Shown here one piece after another: positions 35,001-47,419 of a stretch of 64,000 bases of DNA. Source of the DNA: Annulohypoxylon bovei var. microspora (taxonomy: Eukaryota > Ascomycota > Sordariomycetes > Xylariales > Hypoxylaceae); NCBI GenBank assembly GCA_022836615.1, contig MU405264.1, positions 124,001-188,000 of the forward strand. The letters are read 5' to 3'. Below the pieces are notes generated by a model. It searched no databases. It was given only the letters and a program-made list of their open reading frames with translations, and was not told the origin of the DNA. Within the stretch, counting starts at the first letter, position 1; each line of letters begins with the position of its first letter. A program made the position numbers and the translations under genes.

Positions 35001-38000
35001 GCTATCTGAGAAGGTAACGTTGTCGCCTTCCTCTTCCGCTTCATAGTCCTCGAAGAAGGATGTTGTGAGCTCCTCAGCTTCTAACTGCTTTGATCTAGCT
35101 TCCAATGCCGCGCTTATCTTTGGACCCCCCGTAGTCATAGTTCCGGGCATGGCCATGAACATACGAGCAGGTCGGGGCTGGATACTGGCATTTTCGCTCT
35201 TCTCACCCCAGGGGAATTGGAAAAGACCTAAAAATCCTCGCTTGTCCGGTAAAGGCTCGGGGTTCTCTAGGATATCAGGCAAGAGTGTTACACGCTTGTT
35301 CTTTCGAGGCGGGCGCATAGTGAGCGGGCGAGTAGCAGTGCTCGATTCTGATGGGTCATACTTCTTCCATAGTCCTTTCATAGCGCCGGGACTGCTGCTC
35401 TCGGCAGGCTTTTCCCATAGCCGCGAACTTTCTATCATCAACGAGTCCAAGGATTTTCTAATCGCCGGACGTACACGTACAGATAGGCCTGGGAGTTCAT
35501 GAAGTTCGCTGAGACTCTGGGACTTCTTGGCTGCGCCCACCCAAAGGCCTGAGCTAGCTAGATATTGAACAGGCGACTGCGGTTTCCAAAGCACATGCAC
35601 CTGAGCCACCGGCTTGAACACTGTTGGCTTTAGTTGTTGTACACTACCAGGGGCTCCATTCTCGTAGTCAGACTCGTCGCTGTCGGGAGGACTAGGGCTA
35701 CCTAGCGCCGCTTTAGAAACGGAGAGGAAGTTAAGATTGTTGCGTTTCGTAAGCAGGTCGGGAGTGCTCTTCATGTATTCCATCTGAGCCTCGGCAAGAC
35801 GAGCTTGCCAGGCACTAGCCTGTGAGTTTTCAGAGCTCGTTCCGGAGCTCTGAGATGAGGGTGTGCCGGTGGTTTCTTGGCTCTTGGATCGCAAGGGTCC
35901 GTTGCGCAGAGATGCCCTTCGGGATGCTCTTCGTTCGGCTATCGAAGGTGGCCGAGAACCCTTTGATGTAGTGGTGTTAATGCTTGACATAGATTCACGA
36001 TCAACACGGTTCTGCCATCTGTTTTCTAGCTGGCCCATCTCAAGTTCTAGGTTCTCCAGCAGCGCTAGACGTCCTCCTTGGCTCCCTGCTGAGTCCCGGT
36101 TCGGTTGTTCGAACCGCTGCAACTGAGCTTGGATCATCTGGTATGCAACCTCAGGCGCCTCTAGTGGCGAAGGTTCCGCAGGCTGAACTATGATGGCCCT
36201 TTTGCTGTTCTTCCTATTTAGAACAAGAGGAGGTGGCGGGGGCATCTTCCTCGACCGTAGTTTGTCCTTTCTGGTAGAGAATGTCGGACATTCTTCGCCA
36301 ATTCGGTGATGGAAAATCGGAATTTCTTGCACGGCGTTGTCGGGAGACTCCTGTTGATCGACCGGACTACTCGACATATCTAACATGACTTCCATGACTT
36401 CCATGACCTCGCCAGGGATATTTGCATAAGAATTCCGTTCTACCGGTTCTTCGGGGATGCGAGAGTTCTGAATATACGTTGAACGAGCATTGAGTCGTGA
36501 CTGTTTAACAGCAACAGCAGCAACCGGCGAGTGCACAGAACCCCAGATAGTACTCCTATCATCGTCTCGGACTCTGCTTTCGCTCTTCATGGATGACACG
36601 CTGAAATGGCTTGCTTCCGGAATGACTGGTGATGATTTGCGGTTGATCTTTTCACCAGACGAAGGTTTTTGTCTTTCGTTTTCAACTGAAATTCCTGGGA
36701 GCCAAGATTGTCCTAATTCCTCGATTGCATTACGGGAGCTATCGGCCTTTTGCACAAGTCGTAGCGGGATATCTTCGATGCCAAGAATGCTCGTGGTTCG
36801 GATTGAGCTTCTGTCAGTTGTCTTGGATATTCTCCTTTCACTGTTGGTATCAGGCTCGCGGATGCTTTCAGCCTTGGGTTGTTGTGCATCCACCATATAT
36901 GTTGCTGGCAAAGGAGGTATTTGGGGAACTGCAGATCGTCGCTGGTCTGAAATAGTTGCCGATGAAGGGGCGCTAACAGGAGCATATAGGAAATTCATTT
37001 TCTCGTCGAATGTCATACTCTTCGTGTCATTAGGAAGGGGCCGTGATACAATACCGGCACTCTTGGGAGGTGGCGGCAATGGAGGTAGCTGAGTAGGGCT
37101 TCCAGGCATAGATTGAAGGATAGACTTCCTGCTTGCAATTGAGCCACCTGACTTTGATCGCCTATGGTTCTGACTGGGCGAAAGCTCAGCGGGGAAGACT
37201 TGACGATCTTTGTCCCCTTTTCTAGGAATTGGGCGAGGACGGTTGACAACCGAGTCACGGGAGTTGAGGGATGTCATCGGCGCTTTTGAAGCTCCTTGCA
37301 CAATATTGTCTACGGCATTTGGATCATCGTAGACAATGTTGTTGACGAACATCACAGTTTCCTGCCTCTGGGCTTCAGCCTCTTTCATTGCCTTCATCGC
37401 TTGTGCTCGAGGATTCGACGGTAGTCCCGTTGTCGGGCGTCGCTGGAGCGGAGTCTTCACCGGCTCATCTTTCGGCGACTCAGGTGGAGTTCGAGGTCTT
37501 GGGATCGGTATACGAATTGGCTCACCAGGTCGTACCGGTTGGAATGTTGACGGGATCGGCGGCGGAGGAGGTTGACGCGGCGATCTCCTCCTAACCTTAT
37601 CAGTCCCGGGTGACAGTTCCGACGAAGTAGAGGATGCATTTGCTTCGACAGAAAGTCCCGTGGTTGTCTTGGTACTCTTATTCGAAGCAGCTCTTTCCAG
37701 TTGTGCCAAAGTTGCGGGTGAAATTTGTTTCCGCTTCGTGCTGATTTCCCTAGAAAGTATTCCATCTTGTCCTCCAGCATTTGGAGGTTGCGGAGCTGGC
37801 CGTTGTGCGATAAGAGTTGACCCACGTTGTGCTAGCTTGATCCGCCGCTCCCTTTCGTGATTCGCAGCTGTAGCGAGATCGACTGTCGGTATCCTGTCCA
37901 GGGGATTGTTCATGCCTTCCTGTTCCACGATAACCGGCTTCGAAATTGCGAGTTTGCCTGTTGTACCCTTGGACCACGCATTTCCCTTGATATTTTTCTT

Positions 38001-39053
38001 ATATTTCGCCTGACCAGCCCCAGGCATTTGTGCGATAGGAAATGAGACGGCGGGCATAGAACCGTCGTTAGGAGCGGCGTATGCAGCCATGGCCATTGTT
38101 GTAGTTGTAGTTACACCCTTCACATCTTCGTAACGAGACGGGGCATATTCGGCGGAGTCTGAAGATGACAGATCCCTACCAAGATCCCGAGTAGTCGGAG
38201 AGTCCGGTCGTGGCGGAGGAGGGCCTCGAGGAAGAACGAGTGTTCCCGAGAGCACGGTAACCAATGCTTTATCCTGTCAGCAATTAAGGTGATCATCGTT
38301 AAGATCGAACACATACCAACTAAGATTGCCAAGCCAAGCGCGGGGAGAGTAGTTTTTAATACTAACTCAGTTGACTTCATGCCTAGGAGTAGGACCACAC
38401 TCATCTACAGATAGTTAGCATTGGGGTAGACGTAAAATATTAGCAGAACTCACCCCTATCCATATTCCTAAACCAAGTACAATCATACCAACACTTCGCT
38501 TAGGAGCACGTGGACCAGTCGCACTATCCTTTGTCGAGCCCATCGAAAAAAGTTGAATAGCTAGCAGACCAAAAATGACGGCATCCAACACGATGACGGT
38601 GATGGCGATGGGAAATACTTTGGATATGGGTACACAGGTAGGACTGAACTCGTTCCCTGTAAGTCCTATGAACGCCATACCCACACCGAACCGGCCAAAG
38701 AGAAGGATTTGCGGCACAAAACTTAAAACCGCCTTCTTCCCTTCACCTCGTGTCGCCCATACCAAGTACTGTTCGATGAAAATCTTTCCCAGCTGATCGA
38801 AAACGGACGAGAAGATTGCCGCAACCTGACATGTGGACGTCGCAGTCGGCTCGATGATAGTGGCGAGGAATTCGACTAGTGCCCAAGCAGCAGAAGACAA
38901 GAGAAACAATATGAGGACCAGCCTCAGGCCGTCCCGAAAGATCGTTGAGCCATGACCGATAACGTACAAAACCAGGGCAGCCGACGCCGCGTTGAACAAG
39001 ATACCGAAGAAAAAGGCGCCCAGTAGGGCCTGCGTTGCTCCTGGAGTCGCCAT
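32082..39053 (-). CDS. Large multi-pass membrane protein with internal repeats
   Basis: Exons are 38454-39053, 38317-38404 and 32082-38266, giving 2,290 aa. The first 270 residues contain six or seven hydrophobic segments (ALLGAFFFGILFN, LRLVLILFLLSSAAW, IAITVIVLDAVIFGLL, VGMIVLGLGIWIG, LVLKTTLPALGLAILV and following). The remaining 2,000 residues are hydrophilic, Ser/Pro/Lys-rich and probably cytoplasmic. They carry five copies of a repeat of about 44 residues of the form GLF...R..YRRTSK.PAA....RKPR...PL..L....LW (residues about 1505-1890). Later come four W..AL.EA..AS units (about 2000-2100), two copies of DVS.RHPVF.GSMETTA, and at least 20 Leu/Met-Trp motifs. The architecture recalls large fungal proteins filed as 'glycoprotein X' (weak recognition). 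Function is unknown. The two introns join in phase (WIG|MSVV and ILV|ALVT). Confidence 0.85.
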
Positions 39054-40912
39054 TGCGGCGGTGGCGCGGGATATATCGGCCAGATAAAGAATGTAAAAGC
39101 CCAGTCAATGGGTACAGATTTGAAAATTGTATAAAATATTAACGAAGAAGCGAATCAGTCATGTTGACGTAGTGTGAGTGAGTGTATTACGGCGCCATGG
39201 GGGTCGATAATGGCGATATTCAGACCCAACACACGAAAAAAGAAGGAGAGGAGAAAGAAGCACAGCAAAACCGAGCTGGTGATAATACGAAGTAGGGGAG
39301 TGACAAGCCCTCAGCAGCAAGCGAGGGTCGGATGGATCTCGGTGTCTCTAGCCATCTCCGTGAACCTGGGATTCTGTAATGGTGGGGATAAAGGTCTGTG
39401 ATCCTCAAACGTGGTCATAGCAGGGTCCTGTTCGAGGTCGTCGACTAGCTCCATAAACTCTAGAAGGAAAGATGGGTGATTGGGCAGAGATACAAGGCTG
39501 AAGAATCCAAGACTCTTGTGGATTGTCAACCCTTGTCAAGGGGAAATACACATGAAACCTCAGCCGTTACATTGTATATAGAATTCGACCAGGGCTTATC
39601 TTTTTTTAAACCAGAGCCCCGATTCTTTTGATTGAAGAGACAACGTAATTAGCTGAAGCGAGACATACATAGATCTCGTTAACGTGGTGGGCACAGTCAC
39701 ACGAGCGGTTCAGCCGCACGCGATCTAGGATTTAAAGTTGACGAGGTAAAACGAAGTTGATGAAGATGTTTGGTGTTTTTCAGATGGCAAACACGAAGGC
39801 ATAAAAGCACACATTATATTATCTTTTCGGCATTTAGGGTACTTACTATAGATGTATAGAGGCATATCCCAAACATATAATTATAGACCCGTGCTATACC
39901 ATCCATCTTATAATATTCTCATAATATAGCGGTTCATTCGAGGCATAGTCCGTCTTTGAGATCCGATGGGGCGCATTGACCCTTCAAACCGGCTATTAAG
40001 AAAAAATGGCGCGCCCAAGACTGCGAGATAGTCAAATGACTTCGGATAATAAGGTCTGTATCATCCGAACAGTGGCCTCAAGATCTCCTTCCGCGACTCT
40101 CATCGTAGATCTTAAACCGGTAATCATACAATAATAAACCATGGGTCTGTCGATTTTGTAAAATATGCGAGTGTCGGTCGTTCGATAGGTTGTGAAGAAG
40201 AAATTTGGAGAAAAGAATCTTGGAAATCTATTAATTTAATCTCGCAGTCCCGGTGGCAGGCTAATAAGTGGGTCCCACGGGACGCACAGAGCACTGACAA
40301 ATATGGACTACTCAGGGGTAAGTAGCCGTCAAGTATTATTTGATACCGATATCTGCTATTAATACAAGCAATACATAATTGAAAATACCTCAACAGTACC
40401 TTCCAATTTGTGTGAATAGATGCAAGTAATTTCTAATTTCCTAGCGATGTCTCGTATGAGCCTCAACACTTTAAGATGTCTTTAAGCAACTACATGTGAA
40501 ACTAATTGTAAGTTGCTTGAGGGTCGGTCGAAAGTACCTACGTAATACCTGTCCCCAAACGCCACCTTCGACTGAGTGGGTGGGGTCTGGAGTTTCAATG
40601 CCTACGCAACTCACCTATTACTCAAATAGCCTCTTCATAGTAATCTCAACGGATTATTAGAGATATAGCCGAAACTACTGTGCTGGCCAGTAGGTGTGAA
40701 CGGCATATTTCGCTCGTCATAAAAAGGCAGATTCAGTTGTAAGGAGCGAAGGATTGGCCGAGCCAAGAGCAGGACGAGATATCTGTTTTCAATGCATAAT
40801 ATCGCAGGAGATCACCGCCCCATGACGTACTACTAGAATCCCAATATAAGCCATTGGGTATATTGGCTACTTCCCTTTACATGCAGAAGGGTTCAAGGGG
40901 GAAAAACACGCG
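39054..40912. other. 1.9-kb intergenic region
   Basis: The region between 39054 and about 39600 should be the promoter and 5' UTR of the membrane-protein gene. From 39600 to 40850 the sequence is AT-rich with only short frames. No repeat or gene is supported. Confidence 0.4.
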
Positions 40913-43900
40913 TCAAAATCTAGGAAACCCCTCCAACTCAGACAACCCAAACCCCCGACTCTTAAGTGTAGACATCTTCTGTATCTCTTCGGAAGAAAGC
41001 TCCGGAATAGGCGCTGGGGTCTCCGGTAGCTCCACGGCTGGTTCTAATGATGACGAGAGCTTGCTCACCGATCCCACCATATCGGATCCTAATGCTTTTG
41101 TCGTTGGTTCCTCGGATGAATGGTGTCGGTTGAGAACGACAGACTGTGTGTACAAGCCTGCTTAACTTTGTCAATATACGTAGACCCGTGACTCGGATCG
41201 ACAGGACAGTTGCAGTACACACCTGTATGAATGGCATCCTCACACATCAACTGGCGCGGAAACCCACTTATTGGCAACTTCATCTCTCCAGAGACGTAAG
41301 GTGTGCTCTGCAAGCAAAGCATGATCTTAATCGCCGCGTGCTCTTTCAGCGCGTTGATTTGAATGGGCTCCATATCGAAGTAGCCCTGCTGATACATATC
41401 GCGAATAGCAGCCTCGGTAAGTACGATATGCTGTGCTGCCGATCCGGGCATATCATCTTCAATGAGGAAATACGGCTCGAAGCTTCCCTTGAGGCTCGAG
41501 TTGAAGAAAGCTCCGAGACCCTTCATCTCGTCGGACGAGTTGCGGAACCTACAGCATATCGATCCTGAACGAGGTTAGGTTGTCAATACTAAAAGGTATT
41601 TGATTTGAGACTTGCCTTTGCATGCGTAGCCAGAAACAGTCTGATTTACGGAACCAACTTCCTTCTCGAAGAAAAATGTGCTCGCTATCAACCTGTGCGC
41701 TGCTTCTTTGATTTCTAGCATGTTCTGCTGGAGTACTTCCTCTGCTTCTCGCTCAACTTCATCGATCCGTTGAATGTCGTCGAATTTCGGTGCTAGTATG
41801 TTGAGTTCAGGAGAAATGCGGATATAGCGATGAAAGTCCTCTGCCGTACCGGACGAGCCAAACGTAGATTTTCCAGCTATGAACTTGCCCCAGATACGGC
41901 TACACTTCTGGTCATTATCAGTTCTATCCGTCTCCTTAGACGGTTTAGAAAAGAGGTTTCCTATTGGTTTCGTGGGAGACGTGTCCATCTGACTCGAGAC
42001 ATCCGCGCTAAGAAGGGTAGATTTGGCGCCTTGGGATGTATGTCCATCCTTAACGTTACGACCTGTGCCAACTGACAGCATGATATCCGGAGATGAGTTA
42101 GCAACGTCGCTCCAGATTAACCTCATTTCCTGTTCTGCCACCTCTATCGGACAAGAGTTACGCGAGCTGCTTTCGGCATATTGATCACTCGTTTCCGCCT
42201 TTTGAAAAATCTTGAAGTAGGGTGTGGCGGCAGTGGTAGCACGAGCACTTAGCAATCAGTTAGACCACGGGTGAAAACATTTGATCAAGTAGGTACGTAC
42301 GCTTCCCAGATCTTTATCTCCTTTGATGATTCCCCAGGGCGCTTGAATTCGTAGAGGAGATCTAGATAGTGTCAGTATGTTGCAGACAAGCACTTTAAGG
42401 GCGCGTACTCTGGTCAACAGGGTCTGGTCGGTTGTAATTGGAAAAAATCACAGCCTTACTCCCAGAAGCAGTTGTAGAAGTAACAGCAACTTTGGTAGGC
42501 AATTCATTCCGGGACGGGATGCCTCCAAAAAGATTTTGATCGGAAAACTCTTTCCTTAGTGCTATCTCTAACGGCTTCGCCTTGTATCTGCTGCCGTAGT
42601 AGGTGCTGGATATGTTTTCGAAAAGTGGTATACCAACCATCTTCCGTGGTGTAAAGGCTTCCTTATAAAGTGCCTTGAAATTTTTGATAGCCTTATTAAT
42701 TGACCACCCCTTTACCCCTAATCCAAGGGCTATAATGCCACCAGCACTGCCGAAAGTCAGCGGATTTACTATCAATAAACTTGCCTTAACTACTTACCTT
42801 GTACCGACGATCAGATCAAAGAAAAGTCGAACGGGCAATTTTGGCCCTAAAGACCTCTCAATAGCCTGTAGTACCTTCAGTTCTACTATGCCACTGATCC
42901 CGCCGCTGGGTAGATGTTAGAGCGCAGGTCATAAAAATATACAATTCAAACTTACCTATCGAGGCAAAGAACACGGACTCCAGCATACAGCGGCTTGGTA
43001 TGAATCACCCATGGTGGGTCTACCATGATCTCGCGGACATGAAGGGGACAGCGGTTTAGCTCAACCGTAGTTCTTGAGCTAGCACGCCCGTAGGTTTTCA
43101 CGCACGCGAGACACAATATGTGACCGCAAGGGAGAACGCATTCTGGTAATCCTCTTAGACATGAGAAACAAGCAGAATGGCTTACGAAATCCGATAGGTT
43201 TCCCAGAGCACCGTAGAACTTGCCAATACGTTCTCGATGTAGAATCGAAGTAATCTGGACTGCAGGACACGGGATCAGCCATTCCCGATCACCACGACTC
43301 GAGGGGGGGAAAGCGTTATGGGTCCTTGACCTTTAAGATGGCAACTCCCTTAGAGTAATGTATAGTATAGAATCTTAAAATTGAACTTACGGTCAGTTCT
43401 GCCCGGAAGTTTTTGACCTAGCTCATATGCAGCTGTTTGGAGTTTGGCAAGACTTCCTTGGACTAACTTGTTCCATTCAGGGATAAACGTCAAAAGATCA
43501 AAGTCGGACTGGTATTGTCCATGACCAATGATTTTTCCGTGTTGGTTCTGGTGTCCCTTTGGATTATGTCCCGATTTCACATTACAACAGCGCCCTTGGT
43601 CTAGTTGGTATGTATAATTGCGGAAGTTGCAGGGCCAGTATAAGTCGGCAAAAGTCTGAAGAGCTGATTCGCATAGTTGGGTATATGCACTACCCAGTAG
43701 CTGATCAGCAGCACCTTAATCAAAATAAATGATCAGCTGAGCACCTGGGTATGTTCATGGATTCCATCCTAAATTTACTAACCTAATCTGTTCTGGCGAA
43801 CGGCATCAAACATAACGCAAGATGCTACCATGGGTGCTAGTTCTAGAAACAGCTTGTTCGCGTCATCCCGGAGGCTCCTATTCTTTGAATGGTCCCTCAT

Positions 43901-45717
43901 AGAGACCGCTAAATTCAAAATATTCCCTTCAAAGCTACGCGAGACAGGATTATTGCGCAGGGCTTCCTGGACGAAGTCAAATGGTGATTCCAAATCCTTC
44001 GTAAAATGATCGCATGCAGCTTGGAGGTATACTTGAAGCAAATCAGCGTTAGCTAGCATCCTTGCTCTTTTCCTTTCCAGGTGCGAGTGGGAGCAACGTT
44101 TCTTGATAGTATTGAAAAGTCTTTCAGCTTGTTGATCCATCAACATGTAAGAACCTCGACGTGGGATACGGATGATAGTGACAGAAGCATAGTACTGTTT
44201 CAGAAGATCCTCGGTACTTTTTATCTCCTTACCGCGCTTTCGCCAAATCTGTACATATTCATAGAGAGCTTTTTCTCGGAAAATCGCACCTTGGATAGTT
44301 GACATGAGCAGTTCAGTGGCAGTCGTCACATCCCATTCCTTCTCGTCAACATCCTCCGTTGCGTTGAGGACAATAATTGCATGAGGAAGAACCGGCTGGT
44401 TGAGAGATTTATCGACTGACGCCGCACCCCATTTTATGAGCTTATCGAGAACCGTAGATTCAAAGGACCTTAAAGAATGAGTGACACATCTAAACTGCCG
44501 TTGGGTGATTCTACCTTGGATTTCGTAGCACGAAGACTACTACATCAGAGAACGTATACAGAATCCTTGGATATAACTGGGATACTGTATACTCTCTTCT
44601 TTGTGTTTGGGGGTTACTCGCCCAAGTGATATGCCTCTGAGAGCTATACCTTGATCGCAGTAAACGCTTCATGTCCCTCTGGGACAGAAGCTCCTCTCCA
44701 TATCCATCTTGTGGGTGACACCTCAGAGCTTTAGGCATCGCCTCGCCGCCATTGAATCCTTCGCAATCCACAAATAGTAAAGGGGTATTGGTGAATAAAG
44801 TTGAAGGTTCTGTGTAAAGATGGACGTCTCCTGTTGTAGGGATATAATCGTTATTTGAAGACGTGACTGGGCTATGGTAATCAGTAGTTTCTGAGGGGTC
44901 TAAAACCTGACGATCTATAAGAAGCTTGATGAGAGTGCTTTTTCCCGCCCCTATTTCCGAATCAGTTCCTTATATATAAGTGAAACACTTATGCCTGGAT
45001 AGAGTGTTGTCTATTACCCAAGCTACTCATTAAACTCAATCAAAATGGTACATGAAAACCTAACATATGCTAGGTACAAGATTATGTCGGGATATTTTTT
45101 TAAGTAGATAGAAATAAAATTACCTGTTTCCCCTATAAACGAGACAAGCTGGGGGTATCTATCGGCGGTTCCACCCGAGCGGCTCTCGCTCATGATTGTA
45201 GCGAACCTTCCATAGTCCTGGAAGATGGGATGACCGGAAGAGTCACGGCCGAAGCCGAACCAAGTTGTCTCACGGTCCTTGATTAATTCGGCTTCGTGGT
45301 CTGTTTCCGTACGTATAGGTTCTAGAATTTGGCGGAGCCTTTCGATTAATACCGGATCTGCTTTCTCATGAGGCTTCCCACCCCCTATAATAGTAAAGTT
45401 TAGTAATGTATTCTCTGGTTTTCTAGACCTGATATAGAGAGAAGATCTGGAACATTGGTTACAGAGCGAGGTTGCCCTTAGAATGTTTATACACATTTGA
45501 CAACTTCTCTTGATTGAATGCAAGGTGGAATGCTTTTAGCTATGGAGCACTCACAACCGATGGCTCCAGGAACATGAAGTACCCATTTCGGCCAACAACA
45601 GTCACAAAATGCTAGACTATTACATTGGACGCATGTAAAAGTCTTCACTGAAGATGTACCACATGTTTGACAAGGCAGCGGAGCTGGGACCAGTCCCTGA
45701 AGCGGGACGTTAGCCAT
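40913..45717 (-). CDS. GTPase-like / RING-like / patatin-like multidomain protein
   Basis: Twelve exons give 1,299 aa: 45555-45717, 45124-45384, 44515-44950, 43783-44468, 43391-43714, 42956-43259, 42798-42905, 42409-42746, 42301-42361, 41616-42247, 41223-41564 and 40913-41157. One intron (41565-41615) is GC-AG (donor AAAG|GCAAGT). The domains in order are: a Cys-rich N-terminus (C16xxC19, C29xxC32, C38xCC41); a P-loop GTPase-like domain with GETGAGKST near 138-147, DCEG near 203, FVLRNPR near 280 and IVLNATED near 319; a RING-like finger (C654xxC657...C664...C668xH670xxC673xxC676...C694); a patatin-like domain from DSGGISG (724) with Ser761 in VGTSAGG, then IWEAARATTAATPYF and MLSVGTG; and an acidic Ser-rich tail. 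Patatin domains hydrolyse membrane lipids and serve as effector domains in fungal NLR-like proteins (known). A lipid-acting signalling or defence role is inferred. Related fungal proteins are filed as FabD/lysophospholipase-like. Confidence 0.85.
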
Positions 45718-46240
45718 ATCATCCGTAGGATAACGTGCGTCGTAATGTGATGACTAGGTAGGTGCTGAGATAGCATCGCGTTTGTGAATTATGAGACAAA
45801 TTTTGTGTCAAAGAAACTTTTGGTGGCAGAAGGTATCTTGTGCCACATCTTGTACAACGTCTTGGGGGCAGCTGTAACGGAAAGGCCCAGCTAGCTAATA
45901 AAAGGAGTTGATGTACCTTATTGATAAGCCTAGTACGCCTTGAGGCGGTTTATACGAGGTGATTTACGCCGTGGTCACACAAATACGACCCAGTCTAGGT
46001 TAATAAAACCGCTAGATCCCGCTAAATCTACGAAACCTTCCTAATTTTTCAATAATAAAATTCATAAAAGTCTTACTATTCAATTAACTCATCCTAGCTT
46101 GTTAGAACCGAAATTTTACATATAGAATAGGGTTTTTTGTAGTATTATGTGGACTTGGGCGGAGGTGGTGCTTTGCGCCGGTCAAAGGGGGTAACGGATG
46201 CTACTAAAATGAATACCTTAGGTTAGGTATTTCATGCGTG
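45718..46240. promoter_or_regulatory. Upstream region of patatin gene, copy A of a diverged duplication
   Basis: The region between the patatin-GTPase start codon and the 3' end of the peptidase gene. Its first 300 bp share many blocks with 47450-47720 in the same order. Examples are GCATCGCGTTTGTGAA with GCATCGTATTTGTGAA, AAGCCTAGTACGCCT with AAGCCTGGTACGCCT, and TACGAGGTGATTTACG with TACGAGGTGGTTTACG. It therefore probably contains the promoter of the patatin gene. Confidence 0.65.
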
Positions 46241-47321
46241 CTAAGGTTCATCGGGAAGAGACTTTACGGTGCAAATGGTCCAGAAACTATCACAATGATG
46301 CTTCAGATAATTGTAGGGCGCATAAAAGTAGCCTTGGTCACCCCAGTTAGCCCCCCATGAGTTGCGAATGATGAACACCTTCCGCTGCGGGTTGTGGCCA
46401 ACTGCTAGGAGACTATGTCTGAGTGTTTTGTATTTCTTGTTGTTCTTGTCCTTGTCTGTTGGTAATCCTGTACAAGGAGGTTAGTTATAGAGTGGGGAAA
46501 CAGAAATATCAAGCCTCGACGTACTTATTGTATAGTGGTTATTTTCATTGATGGTTCCATTGTAGAGCAGACCATAGATGTCCATTGCGAAGAGAAAGGG
46601 ATACCTTTCATCGAGATATTTTATGAGGCTGTTATGTCTACCCTCATCGGGGATTAACCAGTACCTCAGTGCTGTATGTTGGCGGGCGTGTTTCTCTACA
46701 TCAAAACTCGGCTTTCTTGCCGCCTTAGCATTTGGGGGGACTTTGAAGGTCTTTTTATCGCTTCTGCTGGCTTCGTAGTGCCAGTCATGCTCAGAACAAA
46801 CACCATGGCCCTTGTTAAGAGTCTGAATAGCTTCTTTGAAAGTGACAGCGAGGTCTTTTGGGACGGCCGTACGGTCGTGTGGTCTATCTCGAGCGTGGTA
46901 CCAAATAAATAGCCTAGAGGGCGAAAACAATGGTAGGCCTTGCTTTTTGACGTCAAATTCAAATGCGCCAGCGACGGCATGAACATTACAGCTTCTCATG
47001 TATTCTTGGTTATAGGCCGGTGGACAACTTCCTCGAAGGTCAACACCTCGGCCTGATAGCTTGTTGGTAGGCTTGTAGATGTAATCACGAGAATCTGGGC
47101 CGTCTGAACGAGGACCTCTGTAGGTAGTCAGCAGAGGCGGGTATCTCATCACCCGAGTCTTGTTGAACCTGATCTATTAATCAGCCTTTTGAATTCCTAC
47201 CTACACATACTAGCCTTGATGCTCACCTCCACGTCACCCCATCGTAAACAGATGATGATAGCAAGATAGCAGAAAATAAAATACAAAAAACGTCCGATTC
47301 GACTTGATTATTATATTTCAT
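46241..47321 (-). CDS. Papain-like (C1A family) cysteine peptidase
   Basis: The model is exons 47227-47321, 46525-47168 and 46241-46467, giving 321 aa. Seen are VDLRGSCPPAYNQEYMRSCNVHA, where the Cys of RSCNVHA is the expected nucleophile; LRHSLLAVGHN, with the expected catalytic His; and RNSWGANWGDQGYF, with the active-site Asn. The layout matches C1A peptidases of the type with a VDLR...CPP motif, common in bacteria and fungi. I do not see a long propeptide. The first exon (VFCILFSAILLSSSVY) gives a signal- or anchor-like N-terminus. This exon is the least certain part; without it the protein would start at Met 47149. The last intron joins NHYTI|RLPTDK. The gene lies upstream of the patatin-GTPase gene in the same direction, behind a diverged copy of that gene's promoter. 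Confidence 0.83.
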
Positions 47322-47419
47322 AATAGTGTTAAAGCATGAAGTAACCACTTAGGTACCTACTTAGGTAACTACCAGCCATCATGGCATTGGCCTAGCTACC
47401 TATGCACCTAAGGTTAGAT

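Noticed and set aside
43260..43320. An earlier acceptor near the CCCCCCCTCGAG sequence for patatin-gene exon 6
   Set aside because: All AG sites there give the wrong phase. The CTGCAG acceptor at 43260 restores frame (RTD|LQITSI).
44200..45120. NACHT or NB-ARC assignment for the P-loop domain of the patatin gene
   Set aside because: The motifs after Walker A (DCEG, FVLRN, LNATED) fit a GTPase-like layout better, and no NACHT Walker B or sensor motifs are seen.
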